The notes below the pieces were generated by a model. That model saw nothing but the letters and a program-made list of their open reading frames with translations, searched no databases and had not been told where the DNA came from. Positions 17,557 through 25,444 of a stretch of DNA of 64,000 nucleotides are shown here, one piece after another. The translations under genes were made by a program, and so were the position numbers. Numbering within the stretch: position 1 is the first letter of the stretch; each line of letters opens with the position of its first letter. The stretch is from Bog-159 sp049511415 (GTDB taxonomy: Bacteria > Acidobacteriota > Terriglobia > Bryobacterales > Bryobacteraceae). The DNA is taken from the NCBI GenBank assembly GCA_049511415.1, contig JBEKYC010000026.1, positions 21,859-85,858 on the forward strand. Direction: 5' to 3'.

Positions 17557-19970
17557 TGCGCGAGTTTCGCCCGCAGCGTGTCGGCCAGCCGCGCGTTGTG
17601 ATCGGCCTCGGCCAGTTGCAGGGCTTGGCGCTCCGCTTGCACCGCGTCAGCCCCTCGGCCCGCCTCGAAGTACACCGTGCCCAGCATGTCAAAGCACTGC
17701 CAATCCTTGCCGCCGCTGAGATCGACTGCTTTCTGCAATTGCGCGATGGCATCGTTAAAGCGTTTCTCCTGCCCCAATACAAAGGCCAGGTCGAAGCGAT
17801 ATTCCACCGAGTCCGGCGCCAGTTTCACGGCGGTCTCCAACTCCGCCGAAGCGGCCGCGGTCTGTCCCATTTTAAGCAGCACCGACGCCAGCTTATTATG
17901 CGCGTCCGCCAGTTCCGGACTTAGCTCAACCGCTTTGCGCACGTGACGCAATGCCTCGGCGGTAAGGCCTCTCTGCGCCAGCACGGTTCCCAGATCCGCT
18001 TCCACTTTCGGATTTGCCGGATTGAGAGCCAACGCCTTGCGGTAGTTCGCAATCGCATCGTCCGGATTCCCCGTCTGCGCCTGTGCCAGCGCCAGATTCG
18101 CGAACACCACCGGCTGGTTAGGCGTGAGTTCCGCCGCTTTCTGATATTCGGGCACTGCGGCCCCCACGTCGCCGTTCTCGCTCAGTGCGTAACCCAGGTT
18201 GAAGTGCGCCTTGCCGTCATCCGCGTCGAGCGCCAGCGCGTTGCGCCACGCCGGAACGGCCTCGGCGTATCGATTGTGCTTCATCAGGTCCAGCGCGACA
18301 TTGAACAGCCGGTAAAACTCCGTGGCAGGCGCTTCGATTCGCGTCAGATCTCCCTTGGGAATGTTGATGAACTCCGGAATGTTCGCCGCGCGATTGGCTG
18401 CCGTGGTGTTGTCAATCAGTATTGCCGGGCTGTCGTTGCCATTCTCATCGATGTGCGTGAGGTAAAGCTGCGTATAAACCGAGCGCCGCTTCGATGAGAA
18501 CACCAGCCAGCGCCCATTCGGCGAGAAACTGTGCCAGGAATTCATGAGCGGACCGTTCGAGTTGAGCCGGCGCGCCACGCCGCCCTGTGCCGGAACAATA
18601 TACAACTGGCTGTCGGGGCGCATGAGCAGCCCGGACTTATTTTGCACGAACACGATCCACTTGCCATCCGGCGAGACTTTCGGAAAATCGTTGCTCATGC
18701 CATTTTCCGAAGCGCCCACGACCCGCTCCGCCTGGCCGCCCCGGCCGCCGTTAAACGGAATGCGATACAGATCGTATTGGATCTGCGTTTCATTAGGATC
18801 GTTGGCATACCGGGAAGGCGGCTGTCCCGGCGGATACGGATCGCGCGCCTTGGCCCGCGAGAAGACCACATAGCCGCCGTCCGGACTCCAGAATCCGCAG
18901 GCCTGCACGTAATCCGGATCGTCGGCGCCGGGCAGCGGCTGCAATTTCCCGCTTTCGTGGCTATACCACGCCAGGATGCCCCGTGTCGGATAGAAAACCT
19001 GCACGAATCCGTAAGCCGGATAGAATCCCTGGTAAAGCCGGTCACCCAGGTGCCGGCTGCCCGATCCCGGCGCCTCGATCGAAGTCACCACATACTTGCC
19101 GTTCGGCGAGACCTGCGACATGAAGCCGAAGCGCTGCGCCTTGTTGTCGCTGAATTCGCCCCACTGCACGATCGATTCCTTGCTGATGGAGCTTACTTTT
19201 TGCACGGAAAGCAGGCTGTACAGGGCCTTGTTGTTGTTCGGACCGTCCACATCCAGGCCCAACGTCTTGCCGTCGCGCGAAACAGAATGGCAGTTGGCGC
19301 AGGTCGGCAGCTTATCCATCACGATCTTGCCCCGCGACTCGTCGAGATAGCGCAAGCGCCACTGGATCAAAGGCAGGAGCGAATCCGGCAGCGGCTTGAT
19401 CACGCCGCGCTCCCCCTGCGGAATGGCGGGCATGAGCGGCACATCGCGATAAAAGATCGGCGCACCCACCGCATCCGCCGATGTTTGGATCTTGACCTGC
19501 CCGCGCGAAACTGGGACGTCGGCATCCGTGGCGCGGAAACCGCTAATGATGACCGTCGCCGGGCTGCGCCGGCTGCGCAATTGGATCTCCGCCCAGGCTT
19601 CCGGATCCGGCTTCCAGGTATGCGCGGCCGCCTGTTCGGGAGTCAAGGAGGGCGGCACAAATCCCCCATAGCTATCGTCGATTTCGCCCACCTGCAGGAG
19701 TGGTCCCGGAGCCTTCACGCGGATAGGCGGCCCGCCTTCGGCGAAAACAATTTCGATCCGCCAGGTGCCGGCCGTTTCGTTCGGGTCGCGCCAAAGAAAC
19801 GTCGGCGCCGTGATGTCCGGCGGAAAGAGCGATCCCTCTCCGGGATAGTCCACGGTGATGCCCGCCGCGCGCGACAATGGTGGCAATTGCTGGGGCCCGA
19901 ATCCTCGTATCAGAAAGAATGAACCCGTGACAGCAATTCCGGCTGCAAGAATAGCTGACCTGACCCTCAC
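17538..19970 (-). CDS. Exported fusion of haem-type CxxCH segment, PD40 propeller and TPR array
   Basis: 810 residues from a GTG at 19970. It was chosen because it opens a signal peptide (VRVRSAILAAGIAVTGSFFLIRG) and because a longer frame to 20102 would overlap the previous gene. Residues about 40-210 are strand-rich and unidentified. CANCH at about residues 229-233 is a c-type haem attachment motif. Residues about 280-570 hold PD40/TolB-like blades (VSPNGKYVV, WSPDGGYVVFSRA, VSPDGKWIVF, FSPNGRWLVF). Residues about 600-810 are TPR repeats (AHFNLGYALSENGDVGAAVPEY and similar). A single haem-like site with propeller and TPR suggests a periplasmic sensor or scaffold. No enzyme is identified. 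It follows the DUF3500 gene by 50 bases. Confidence 0.77.
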   Translation of the reverse strand: MRVRSAILAAGIAVTGSFFLIRGFGPQQLPPLSRAAGITVDYPGEGSLFPPDITAPTFLWRDPNETAGTWRIEIVFAEGGPPIRVKAPGPLLQVGEIDDSYGGFVPPSLTPEQAAAHTWKPDPEAWAEIQLRSRRSPATVIISGFRATDADVPVSRGQVKIQTSADAVGAPIFYRDVPLMPAIPQGERGVIKPLPDSLLPLIQWRLRYLDESRGKIVMDKLPTCANCHSVSRDGKTLGLDVDGPNNNKALYSLLSVQKVSSISKESIVQWGEFSDNKAQRFGFMSQVSPNGKYVVTSIEAPGSGSRHLGDRLYQGFYPAYGFVQVFYPTRGILAWYSHESGKLQPLPGADDPDYVQACGFWSPDGGYVVFSRAKARDPYPPGQPPSRYANDPNETQIQYDLYRIPFNGGRGGQAERVVGASENGMSNDFPKVSPDGKWIVFVQNKSGLLMRPDSQLYIVPAQGGVARRLNSNGPLMNSWHSFSPNGRWLVFSSKRRSVYTQLYLTHIDENGNDSPAILIDNTTAANRAANIPEFINIPKGDLTRIEAPATEFYRLFNVALDLMKHNRYAEAVPAWRNALALDADDGKAHFNLGYALSENGDVGAAVPEYQKAAELTPNQPVVFANLALAQAQTGNPDDAIANYRKALALNPANPKVEADLGTVLAQRGLTAEALRHVRKAVELSPELADAHNKLASVLLKMGQTAAASAELETAVKLAPDSVEYRFDLAFVLGQEKRFNDAIAQLQKAVDLSGGKDWQCFDMLGTVYFEAGRGADAVQAERQALQLAEADHNARLADTLRAKLAHYEQAR

Positions 19971-20020
19971 AGGATTTCCAGACCGAAAGTAAAAGATTAT
20001 CAGAATGCTTGGGCGGGTGC

Positions 20021-21244
20021 TCAGGCGTGCGCATGTGCCAGGTAATGCTGGCGCAATAGATCTTTGCCGTAATCGTTGCCGTTGGGTGTGCGCACCACGC
20101 AATGAATGTGCTGGCGGTCGGGCATCTTAGCATCCTTCGCAAAACGCGCCAGGTTGGCGGGCCGCTGATGATCGAATTCGATCAGAATCACCGGGCTGTG
20201 CACGCGGTAATAATAAACGCTGTCGGAAGCCGCCCCGCCGATCCACGCAAAACAGGTCCGGTCCAGATGCCGCGCGATCTCATCCATCTTCACCCGCGCA
20301 TGGCCTTCGTCCATATTGCCCACATACAACTCGACCAGTTCCAAGAGCTGTTTGCGGCGTGGCTGCGGGAAGTCTGCCGCCCGCGCTCCGGCGTAATCCA
20401 GTACCACGTTGTCCTTCCACGCTTCCGTCAGGTTGCAGTTCTCCGTCTTGTCGGACCGCAGGATCGCCTTGCCGCGCTGCCCCTCGTCGAGCGCCTGCAG
20501 CATCGCCAATCCGCGATCTTGCTCCTCCTGCAGAATCGAAATGCCCTTGTACTTGCCGGAGGTCGCCGTGACCGGTTCCGAACCGGAGAAGTACGGCGTC
20601 ATCACCACCTGGTCGCCCAGCACGAAATAATTGATAATCGCGTGGTGGCCGTCGAGTTGGAATCCCCACGGTTCGGTGGCGGACGGCTTGCCCATCACCG
20701 TGATGTAATACAGCCATTCGCCCAGAAACTGGTGGTCGCCGGTGAGTTCGGCGAGCGTTTCGTTCAACCGCATGATGTCCCGCGTAAGCCGCATGCCGCG
20801 CGGGCTGAGCGAGGCTTCCAGCAGTCCGAAAGCCGTGCGGCGTTGCGCCTCGCTCAGCTCCTGAAAACTGACGCCTTGGCGGACGTAGAAATGCTGGTTC
20901 ATCCACTTACGCCACTCCGGATCGTCCACCGCAAACATGGTGCGGGCGCGCTGGTCCGCGGTCAGGCTGGACAGGAAGCGCTCCGCCGCGGTGCGCACTG
21001 TCGCCGTGCCGACTCCCGTGGCATGCATCGGAAAAAGGCCCGACTCGACGGTTCCTGCCGTGGTGATGCCCTTGAACGGCTCGGCGAGGCCCTTGCTTTC
21101 GTAGTCCGCCGACATGCGGCGAAAGCGCGCGGCGGTCTCGTTGGGGTCCTCGGCGAAGAGGTGGGTGGTTAGCAGAACGCCCGGAACGATAGTAGAAAGG
21201 AACCGGCGGCGGTTGTGATCGGCGGACAGATCGCTCTGGTGCAT
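20021..21244 (-). CDS. DUF3500 protein with twin-arginine signal
   Basis: 407 residues. NRRRFLSTIVPGVLLTTH near residue 11 is a Tat-type signal, so the protein is probably exported folded. The rest matches DUF3500 by its marks: WMNQHFYVRQGVSF, a LTADQRARTMF segment, PWGFQLDGHHAIINYFVLGDQVVMTPYFSGSEP, and a C-terminal HSPVILIEFDHQRP region with many His. The biochemical role of this family is not known to me. The conserved His and Glu could bind metal. The start at 21244 has no Shine-Dalgarno, but no better start retains the Tat motif. Confidence 0.8.
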   Translation of the reverse strand: MHQSDLSADHNRRRFLSTIVPGVLLTTHLFAEDPNETAARFRRMSADYESKGLAEPFKGITTAGTVESGLFPMHATGVGTATVRTAAERFLSSLTADQRARTMFAVDDPEWRKWMNQHFYVRQGVSFQELSEAQRRTAFGLLEASLSPRGMRLTRDIMRLNETLAELTGDHQFLGEWLYYITVMGKPSATEPWGFQLDGHHAIINYFVLGDQVVMTPYFSGSEPVTATSGKYKGISILQEEQDRGLAMLQALDEGQRGKAILRSDKTENCNLTEAWKDNVVLDYAGARAADFPQPRRKQLLELVELYVGNMDEGHARVKMDEIARHLDRTCFAWIGGAASDSVYYYRVHSPVILIEFDHQRPANLARFAKDAKMPDRQHIHCVVRTPNGNDYGKDLLRQHYLAHAHA

Positions 21245-21267
21245 TGGTGTATTATGGCACTAACAAT

Positions 21268-21487
21268 ATGGCCACAGTGGTCAGCATCCATGCCGCGAAA
21301 AGCAATCTGTTCCGACTCGTCAAGCGAGCCGCCGAAGGGGAGGAAGTCCTCATAGACCGAAATGAAACCCGTGGCGATGCTTACTCGGGTTCCCAGCCGC
21401 CGCTCACCGCTGGGCGCTTTTAAAGGCAAGATCCATATGTCCGCGGACTTCGAGGCGATGCTTCCGGGATTTGAATCCCACTTGTGA
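21268..21487 (+). pseudogene. Phd/YefM-type antitoxin, frameshifted
   Basis: The ATG at 21268 starts MATVVSIHAAKSNLFRLVKRA with EGEEVLIDRN after it, a clear prevent-host-death N-terminus. At about 21364 the frame is lost: the next expected residues, KPVAMLTRVPS, are in the frame of base 21365 and run to the TGA at 21485-21487 (ending MLPGFESHL). The expected Gly between RN and KP is represented by a single base, as if two bases were deleted. The original frame stops early at 21421. The remnant overlaps a decayed PIN gene by four bases, the usual antitoxin-toxin layout. Confidence 0.75.
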
Positions 21488-21751
21488 CCCAGCCCACATT
21501 ACTCGGTACAAGCACGATTTCCAAGCGCGTGCACGGCACCGTAAGCGCTCCACAATCGGACGTGCGAGTCAACGTTGTAAGCGCTTGGGAGATTGTGCTC
21601 AAGTTCCAGGCAGGTAAGCTCTACGACGTCCCGATCGAGCGCGTGCTATCCGAGGTCTCGCTGGCCTGTGATCAAAGTCCTTGCGGAAGGCTTGACCCTG
21701 GCCACGAACGACCGGCAAGTAACCGAGTACAAGGTTGCTACGATCTGGTAG
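21484..21751 (+). pseudogene. PIN-domain toxin remnant
   Basis: A GTG at 21484 overlaps the antitoxin stop and gives MTQPTLLGTS, where the normal LLDTS has lost its catalytic Asp. It is followed by DVRVNVVSAWEIVLKFQAGKL, a typical central PIN segment. After about 21660 the frame shifts. A PIN C-terminus (VLAEGLTLATNDRQVTEYKVATIW) ends at TAG 21749-21751 in another frame. The part that should carry the second acidic cluster (the DPFDRLL region) is missing, so an internal deletion is likely. The gene is not functional. Confidence 0.68.
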
Positions 21752-21787
21752 GACCAGCGCGGCTGCCGCGCGTTATACTGCGGTCGA

Positions 21788-22219
21788 ATGCGCATCCACC
21801 TACCGACCCTCGCCCTGGTTTTCGCGGCGGCATTCGCAGCCGTGGCCGCCAAACCTGCCGATGAATCGCGGCGGTTCCCGTCGGCCAACCAGATTCGCAC
21901 GGAGGTCGTCGACCAGCACCTGCTGGGCAAGTCCTTCATGCCCGGCGGCACCCTCGCGCATTACAAAAAAGGCCCCACCGAATATCGCATGTTCGTCGCC
22001 AAATTGTCCGACTCCCAGACTGCCGCGTTTCTTCTGGTCGATTGGCGCAAGGCGCTGGCAGGCGCGAAACTGATCCCGTCGTTTGGCGGCTACTTCGGCC
22101 TGGATGCCGGCACGCCGGTCTTCGTCTTCGCCAAAGGCGCGTGGATCGCGGGCGTGGCGGGGCTTCCTGAAAAGGACGCGGATCTGGGCGCCCGATCGCT
22201 CGCGGCGCATCTGAATTAG
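21788..22219 (+). CDS. Small secreted protein, function unknown
   Basis: 143 residues with a signal peptide (MRIHLPTLALVFAAAFAAVAAK). The mature part has a single compact alpha/beta domain with KSFMPGGTLAHYKKG, AFLLVDWRKAL and YFGLDAGTPVFVFAKGAWIAGVAGL. It looks like the short DUF6599-like proteins seen in acidobacteria, but I am not certain of the family. It has no cysteine and no metal motif. Only 13 bases separate it from the downstream SDR gene, so the two may be co-transcribed. Confidence 0.6.
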   Translation: MRIHLPTLALVFAAAFAAVAAKPADESRRFPSANQIRTEVVDQHLLGKSFMPGGTLAHYKKGPTEYRMFVAKLSDSQTAAFLLVDWRKALAGAKLIPSFGGYFGLDAGTPVFVFAKGAWIAGVAGLPEKDADLGARSLAAHLN

Positions 22220-22232
22220 GGACGGAGGCGTG

Positions 22233-22994
22233 ATGGATTTAAACGGACGCGTGGCGGTCGTAATCGGCGGCACCTCCGGAATCGGCCGCAAACTGGCAGC
22301 CGGCTTGGCTGCGGCGGGCGCCGACGTGGTCCCCACCGGCCGCCGCGAGGCGCTGATAGATGAAGCGTGCGGCGAGATCGAACGTGCCGGGCGTAAAACC
22401 CTCCGCCACGCCTGCGATGCCGGATCGCGCGCCTCCATCGACCGCTTCCGCGACGCCGTGCTCGCGCAGTTCGGCCACGTGGATGTGCTGCTGAACGCAG
22501 CGGGCCAGACCTTCCGTCAAGCTACCCAGGATGTGAGCGAAGCCGACTGGAACCGCATCCTGGACGTGAATCTTACGGGCACCCTGCGCAGTTGCCAGTC
22601 CTTCCACGCGGCGCTGGCAGCCAACCGCCGCGGACGCATCATCAACATCGCATCGCTGACTTCGTTCGTAGGTTTTCTGGAGGTGACCGCCTACGCCGCG
22701 TCCAAAGCCGCGGTTCTGGGGCTCACCCGCAACCTGGCCGTCGAATGGGCCCGTGACGGCATCAGCGTGAACGCCATCGCGCCCGGCGTCTTCCGCACCG
22801 ATCTGAACGCCGCGCTGCTCGACGGCACCGAACGCGGCTGCGAGTTAAAAATGCGCACCCCCATGGGCCGCTTTGGGCAGCTTGAAGAACTGGTAGGCGC
22901 GGCGGTGTTGCTGGCGTCCGATTCTGCCAGCTTCATCACCGGTCAGTGCATCGCGGTGGATGGAGGGTTCCTGGCGTCGGGCGTGAATCAGTAG
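22233..22994 (+). CDS. Short-chain dehydrogenase/reductase (SDR)
   Basis: 253 residues from ATG 22233. GGAGG at 22224-22228 is four bases before it, whereas the in-frame GTG at 22230 is too close. Classical SDR marks are visible: a GGTSGIGR nucleotide loop near residue 12, NAAG near 87, the catalytic Ser in IASLTSF near 137, YAASK as the Tyr-Lys pair near 152, and a C-terminal ITGQCIAVDGGF. Arg in PTGRRE suggests an NADP preference. The enzyme is a cytosolic carbonyl/alcohol oxidoreductase, and FabG-like or sugar-acid reductase activity are both possible. The substrate cannot be read. Confidence 0.9.
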   Translation: MDLNGRVAVVIGGTSGIGRKLAAGLAAAGADVVPTGRREALIDEACGEIERAGRKTLRHACDAGSRASIDRFRDAVLAQFGHVDVLLNAAGQTFRQATQDVSEADWNRILDVNLTGTLRSCQSFHAALAANRRGRIINIASLTSFVGFLEVTAYAASKAAVLGLTRNLAVEWARDGISVNAIAPGVFRTDLNAALLDGTERGCELKMRTPMGRFGQLEELVGAAVLLASDSASFITGQCIAVDGGFLASGVNQ

Positions 22995-23111
22995 CACGAA
23001 GAAGCTTCAGGGGCCGTGGGGCCTCGCCGCAGACTATCAACGAACGCCCACCAGCACCGCCGTGCTTCGCAGATCATCGTCAAGCGTGACAAGCCCTCGC
23101 GTATTGCTAGT

Positions 23112-23351
23112 TCAAGATAAGCCGAAAAGAAGTGTGACTTGATCGTCAAAGGACAGACGATGCTCCTCGTGGAAAGCCTGCATCCGGACTGCCTGCGACC
23201 GTTTCTCCAAAGCCCCGTCGAAAGGCACGCGCAAGGACCTGGCGACCGCCTCCAGAGCGCGCTCGACTACCTCTTCGGGCAAGCATCTCACGCCGCGGTC
23301 CTGCGCGGCTTTGAGTAGTTCCTCGCCATGTGGAGATAGGTTGACGGTCAC
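23112..23351 (-). CDS. Putative ParD/CopG-like antitoxin, small
   Basis: 79 residues from a GTG at 23351: VTVNLSPHGEELLKAAQDRG, then CLPEEVVERALEAVA. This resembles the N-terminal half of ParD-like antitoxins (strand, helix, PEEV, second helix). The C-terminal part (MQAFHEEHRLSFDDQVTLLFGLS) departs from the usual ending and may be altered. Downstream on the same strand (22995-23111) no full toxin gene exists. A short frame ending at 23037 reads GLVTLDDDLRSTA, which could be the tail of a PIN toxin. The family call is tentative, but the composition is protein-like. Confidence 0.42.
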   Translation of the reverse strand: MTVNLSPHGEELLKAAQDRGVRCLPEEVVERALEAVARSLRVPFDGALEKRSQAVRMQAFHEEHRLSFDDQVTLLFGLS

Positions 23352-23383
23352 GGCGACTAGTATATAGCGCGCGCGTCGAGGAC

Positions 23384-23890
23384 CTACCGCCGGAACTTGG
23401 TCTCCTCCTTGAATGCCTCCAATGAGTTGTACACGATCGGGCAATAGCTGGCCCGGTCCGCGAATTGCCACATCCGGCTGGCAATCGATCCGTTGCCGCG
23501 CACCATGTGCGGGAAGCGCTGGCACACGTCCGGGCGCGCTTCGTATACCGTGCACGTCGTCCCATCCAAAAACACGCAGGCGCCTTCCGCGGTCTGGCAC
23601 AGGATGGTGCCCTCCGCTTCGCTTTCGGCCGTGTATTGCGAAAGAAACTTGCCCGGCGCCAAACTCAGATGCCGCGCCAGGCGCTCCACATCGCGCTCCG
23701 AAAGCTTGACGCTGGCCACCTTGCAACAATTGGCGCACACCGTGCAATCGATCTGCTCCTCAATGCCCTCGGCGATGCGCCGCAGAATGCGGTCGGAGTG
23801 GTCGTGCGTCTTCAAGTGCCGCCGGAAACGCTCGTTTTCCGTGCGTTTCTTTTCGCCCAGCAGTTTGATCTGTACCAGGTCGGTAATCAT
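23384..23890 (-). CDS. YkgJ-family cysteine-cluster protein
   Basis: 168 residues from ATG 23890, which overlaps the HAD stop (ATGA); an in-frame ATG three codons earlier is less likely. The Cys cluster is seen as CTVCANCC near residue 50, then CQTAEGACVF, CTVYEARPDVCQRFP and a late CPIV. This family (CxxCxxCC) is thought to bind a metal or an iron-sulphur cluster; its role is unknown. The N-terminal 45 residues are basic and helical. It is the third gene of an overlapping operon with a HAD phosphatase and a DsbA-like protein, which may point to a redox or metal role. Confidence 0.82.
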   Translation of the reverse strand: MITDLVQIKLLGEKKRTENERFRRHLKTHDHSDRILRRIAEGIEEQIDCTVCANCCKVASVKLSERDVERLARHLSLAPGKFLSQYTAESEAEGTILCQTAEGACVFLDGTTCTVYEARPDVCQRFPHMVRGNGSIASRMWQFADRASYCPIVYNSLEAFKEETKFRR

Positions 23891-24495
23891 GACCAGCACA
23901 CACCCCGCGCCGCCAAATCGCGCTCCAGTTGCTCACGCGATTCAAACCGCACCGCGTCGATGCCCTCGCGCCGCGCGGCTTCCACGTACGCCGGGATATC
24001 GTCGGTGAAGAAGCACTCCTCGGGCCGGCATTGCGCGCGCGCGATGGCTTCCCGGTAAATGGCGGGCTCCGGCTTCATGGCTTTCACTTCATAGGAAAGA
24101 ACGTAGTCGTCAAAGTGCCGCAGCAACTCATAGTTCCGCCGCACCATATCGAAGTGAATGGCGTTCGTATTGGAAAGCACCAGCATGCGGTAGCGCGCCG
24201 CGATCCCTTCCAGCATGCTCTCCTCGACCAGCGTGGGCGGCAGAAAGATGCTGCTCCAGATTTCGCAAAACTGGTCGTAAGTAATGCGTAGATCGAGCGT
24301 CCGGCTGATTTCCGCAACGAAATCGCGCGGCTCAATAAGCCCCGTTTCAAAGCGATGCACCACGTCCGTCGTGGCCAGGCGCTTGGGGATATCCGCGGCG
24401 GCATGCGGGCAAAGCTTTTCCAACTCGCGGTAGCCGCGCGAAAAATCGAAAGGGACCAAAACCTTTCCCAAATCAAAAATCACTGTCTTAATCAA
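23887..24495 (-). CDS. HAD-superfamily phosphatase, YihX type
   Basis: 202 residues. Motif I is FDLGKVLV with the nucleophile Asp8. The usual second Asp two residues later is replaced by Gly, as in the YihX/epoxide-hydrolase branch, which acts on sugar phosphates such as glucose 1-phosphate. Motif II is SNTN, the motif III Lys is in KPEPAIY, and motif IV is FTDD. A helical cap lies at about residues 18-95. The enzyme should be cytosolic and Mg-dependent. Both ends overlap the neighbouring genes by four bases, so the three are one operon. The substrate is not fixed by the sequence. Confidence 0.85.
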   Translation of the reverse strand: MIKTVIFDLGKVLVPFDFSRGYRELEKLCPHAAADIPKRLATTDVVHRFETGLIEPRDFVAEISRTLDLRITYDQFCEIWSSIFLPPTLVEESMLEGIAARYRMLVLSNTNAIHFDMVRRNYELLRHFDDYVLSYEVKAMKPEPAIYREAIARAQCRPEECFFTDDIPAYVEAARREGIDAVRFESREQLERDLAARGVCWS

Positions 24496-25412
24496 TGGGT
24501 CGGACCGGCTGGCGCGGCGGCCGTTTTGGCCGCGCTCGCGGGATGCTGCAGCTCTTTGTCCAGGATCGGCTTCAGCACGTCCATCCGGATCGCCCCGTTG
24601 TAATGCTGGCCGTCGATAAACAGCGTCGGAGTGCTCATCACGCCGATATTAAAACCGTCGTCCATGTCGCGCGCCACTGCCTTGCGGACTTCCGGCGAAT
24701 CCAGATCGGCTTCAAACTGCTTCATGTCCAGGCCGATGCCCGAGGCCACGGCCAGCAGGGCGGGCCGCCGCAAATCCGTGCGATTCGCGAACAGAGCGTC
24801 GTGCATCTGCCAGAACTTGCCTTGCTTTTGCGCCGCCACCGCGGCTGCGGCGGCCAGCGCGGCCTGCGAATGAATATCCAGCGGAAATTCCTTGAAAATC
24901 AGCTTCACCTGCGTGGGGTACGCCTTCAGAACCGCATGCAACTGCGGCGTCGCCAACAGGCAGTAGGGGCACTGAAAATCCGAGAACTCCACCAGCGTGA
25001 TGGGTGCGTCCGCAGGCCCGGTCATGGGCGCCCCCGCGGTCGGCACCGCCACGGGCTCTTCCAGGATTTTGTGTTCCGGCGCATGCGCAAATCGGGATGC
25101 TTCGGCATCCGCCAGGACTTCCTTCTCGCTCTTGCCGGCCAGCAGAGAAGCCACGATCACCTTGGCCAACCCCTTGCTGTAGTAGCAGTTCGGATCCTTT
25201 ACACGGCACTCGGCGACCTTCATGCTGCAGCCGCAACTGCAGTCCCGCTGGCGCAGCAGCTTGAGCGCGGTGGCCTTTTGCGCGGGATTCAAGGCACTCA
25301 GATCCACCGCCGGCAGATTCTCTAGCTTCTCCCAGTCCTGAGCACACGCCAGTGCGGCGCCCAACATATAAAGACCGGCGACCGCCAGCACGCGCAGACA
25401 GCGTTTACTCAT
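24492..25412 (-). CDS. Exported DsbA-like thiol oxidoreductase with Cys-rich CcmH-like N-domain
   Basis: 306 residues with a signal peptide (about 1-24). Residues about 45-105 hold RDCSCGC, then a CRVKDPNCYYS segment and a VIVASLLAGKSEKEV helix. That pattern resembles the CcmH redox domain of cytochrome c maturation. Residues about 135-285 form a DsbA/DsbG-like thioredoxin fold with active site CPYC (Cys148, Cys151) and cis-Pro in STPTLFIDG. It should make or shuffle disulphides, or reduce them, in the periplasm. The tail is Ala/Pro-rich. It is the first gene of an operon with a HAD phosphatase and a YkgJ protein. The CcmH resemblance is by eye. Confidence 0.85.
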   Translation of the reverse strand: MSKRCLRVLAVAGLYMLGAALACAQDWEKLENLPAVDLSALNPAQKATALKLLRQRDCSCGCSMKVAECRVKDPNCYYSKGLAKVIVASLLAGKSEKEVLADAEASRFAHAPEHKILEEPVAVPTAGAPMTGPADAPITLVEFSDFQCPYCLLATPQLHAVLKAYPTQVKLIFKEFPLDIHSQAALAAAAAVAAQKQGKFWQMHDALFANRTDLRRPALLAVASGIGLDMKQFEADLDSPEVRKAVARDMDDGFNIGVMSTPTLFIDGQHYNGAIRMDVLKPILDKELQHPASAAKTAAAPAGPTH

Positions 25413-25444
25413 TTCTCTATTGTATCGTGGGGCAGACGATCGTT

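Noticed and set aside
18531..19922. 463-residue open frame on the plus strand opposite the PD40/TPR gene
   Set aside because: Arg/His-rich nonsense composition; the opposite strand carries clear PD40 and CxxCH motifs.
21466..21479. GGGATTTGAATCCC, similar to a tRNA T-arm
   Set aside because: No acceptor stem, D-arm or anticodon arm around it; it codes for the PGFES segment of the Phd remnant.
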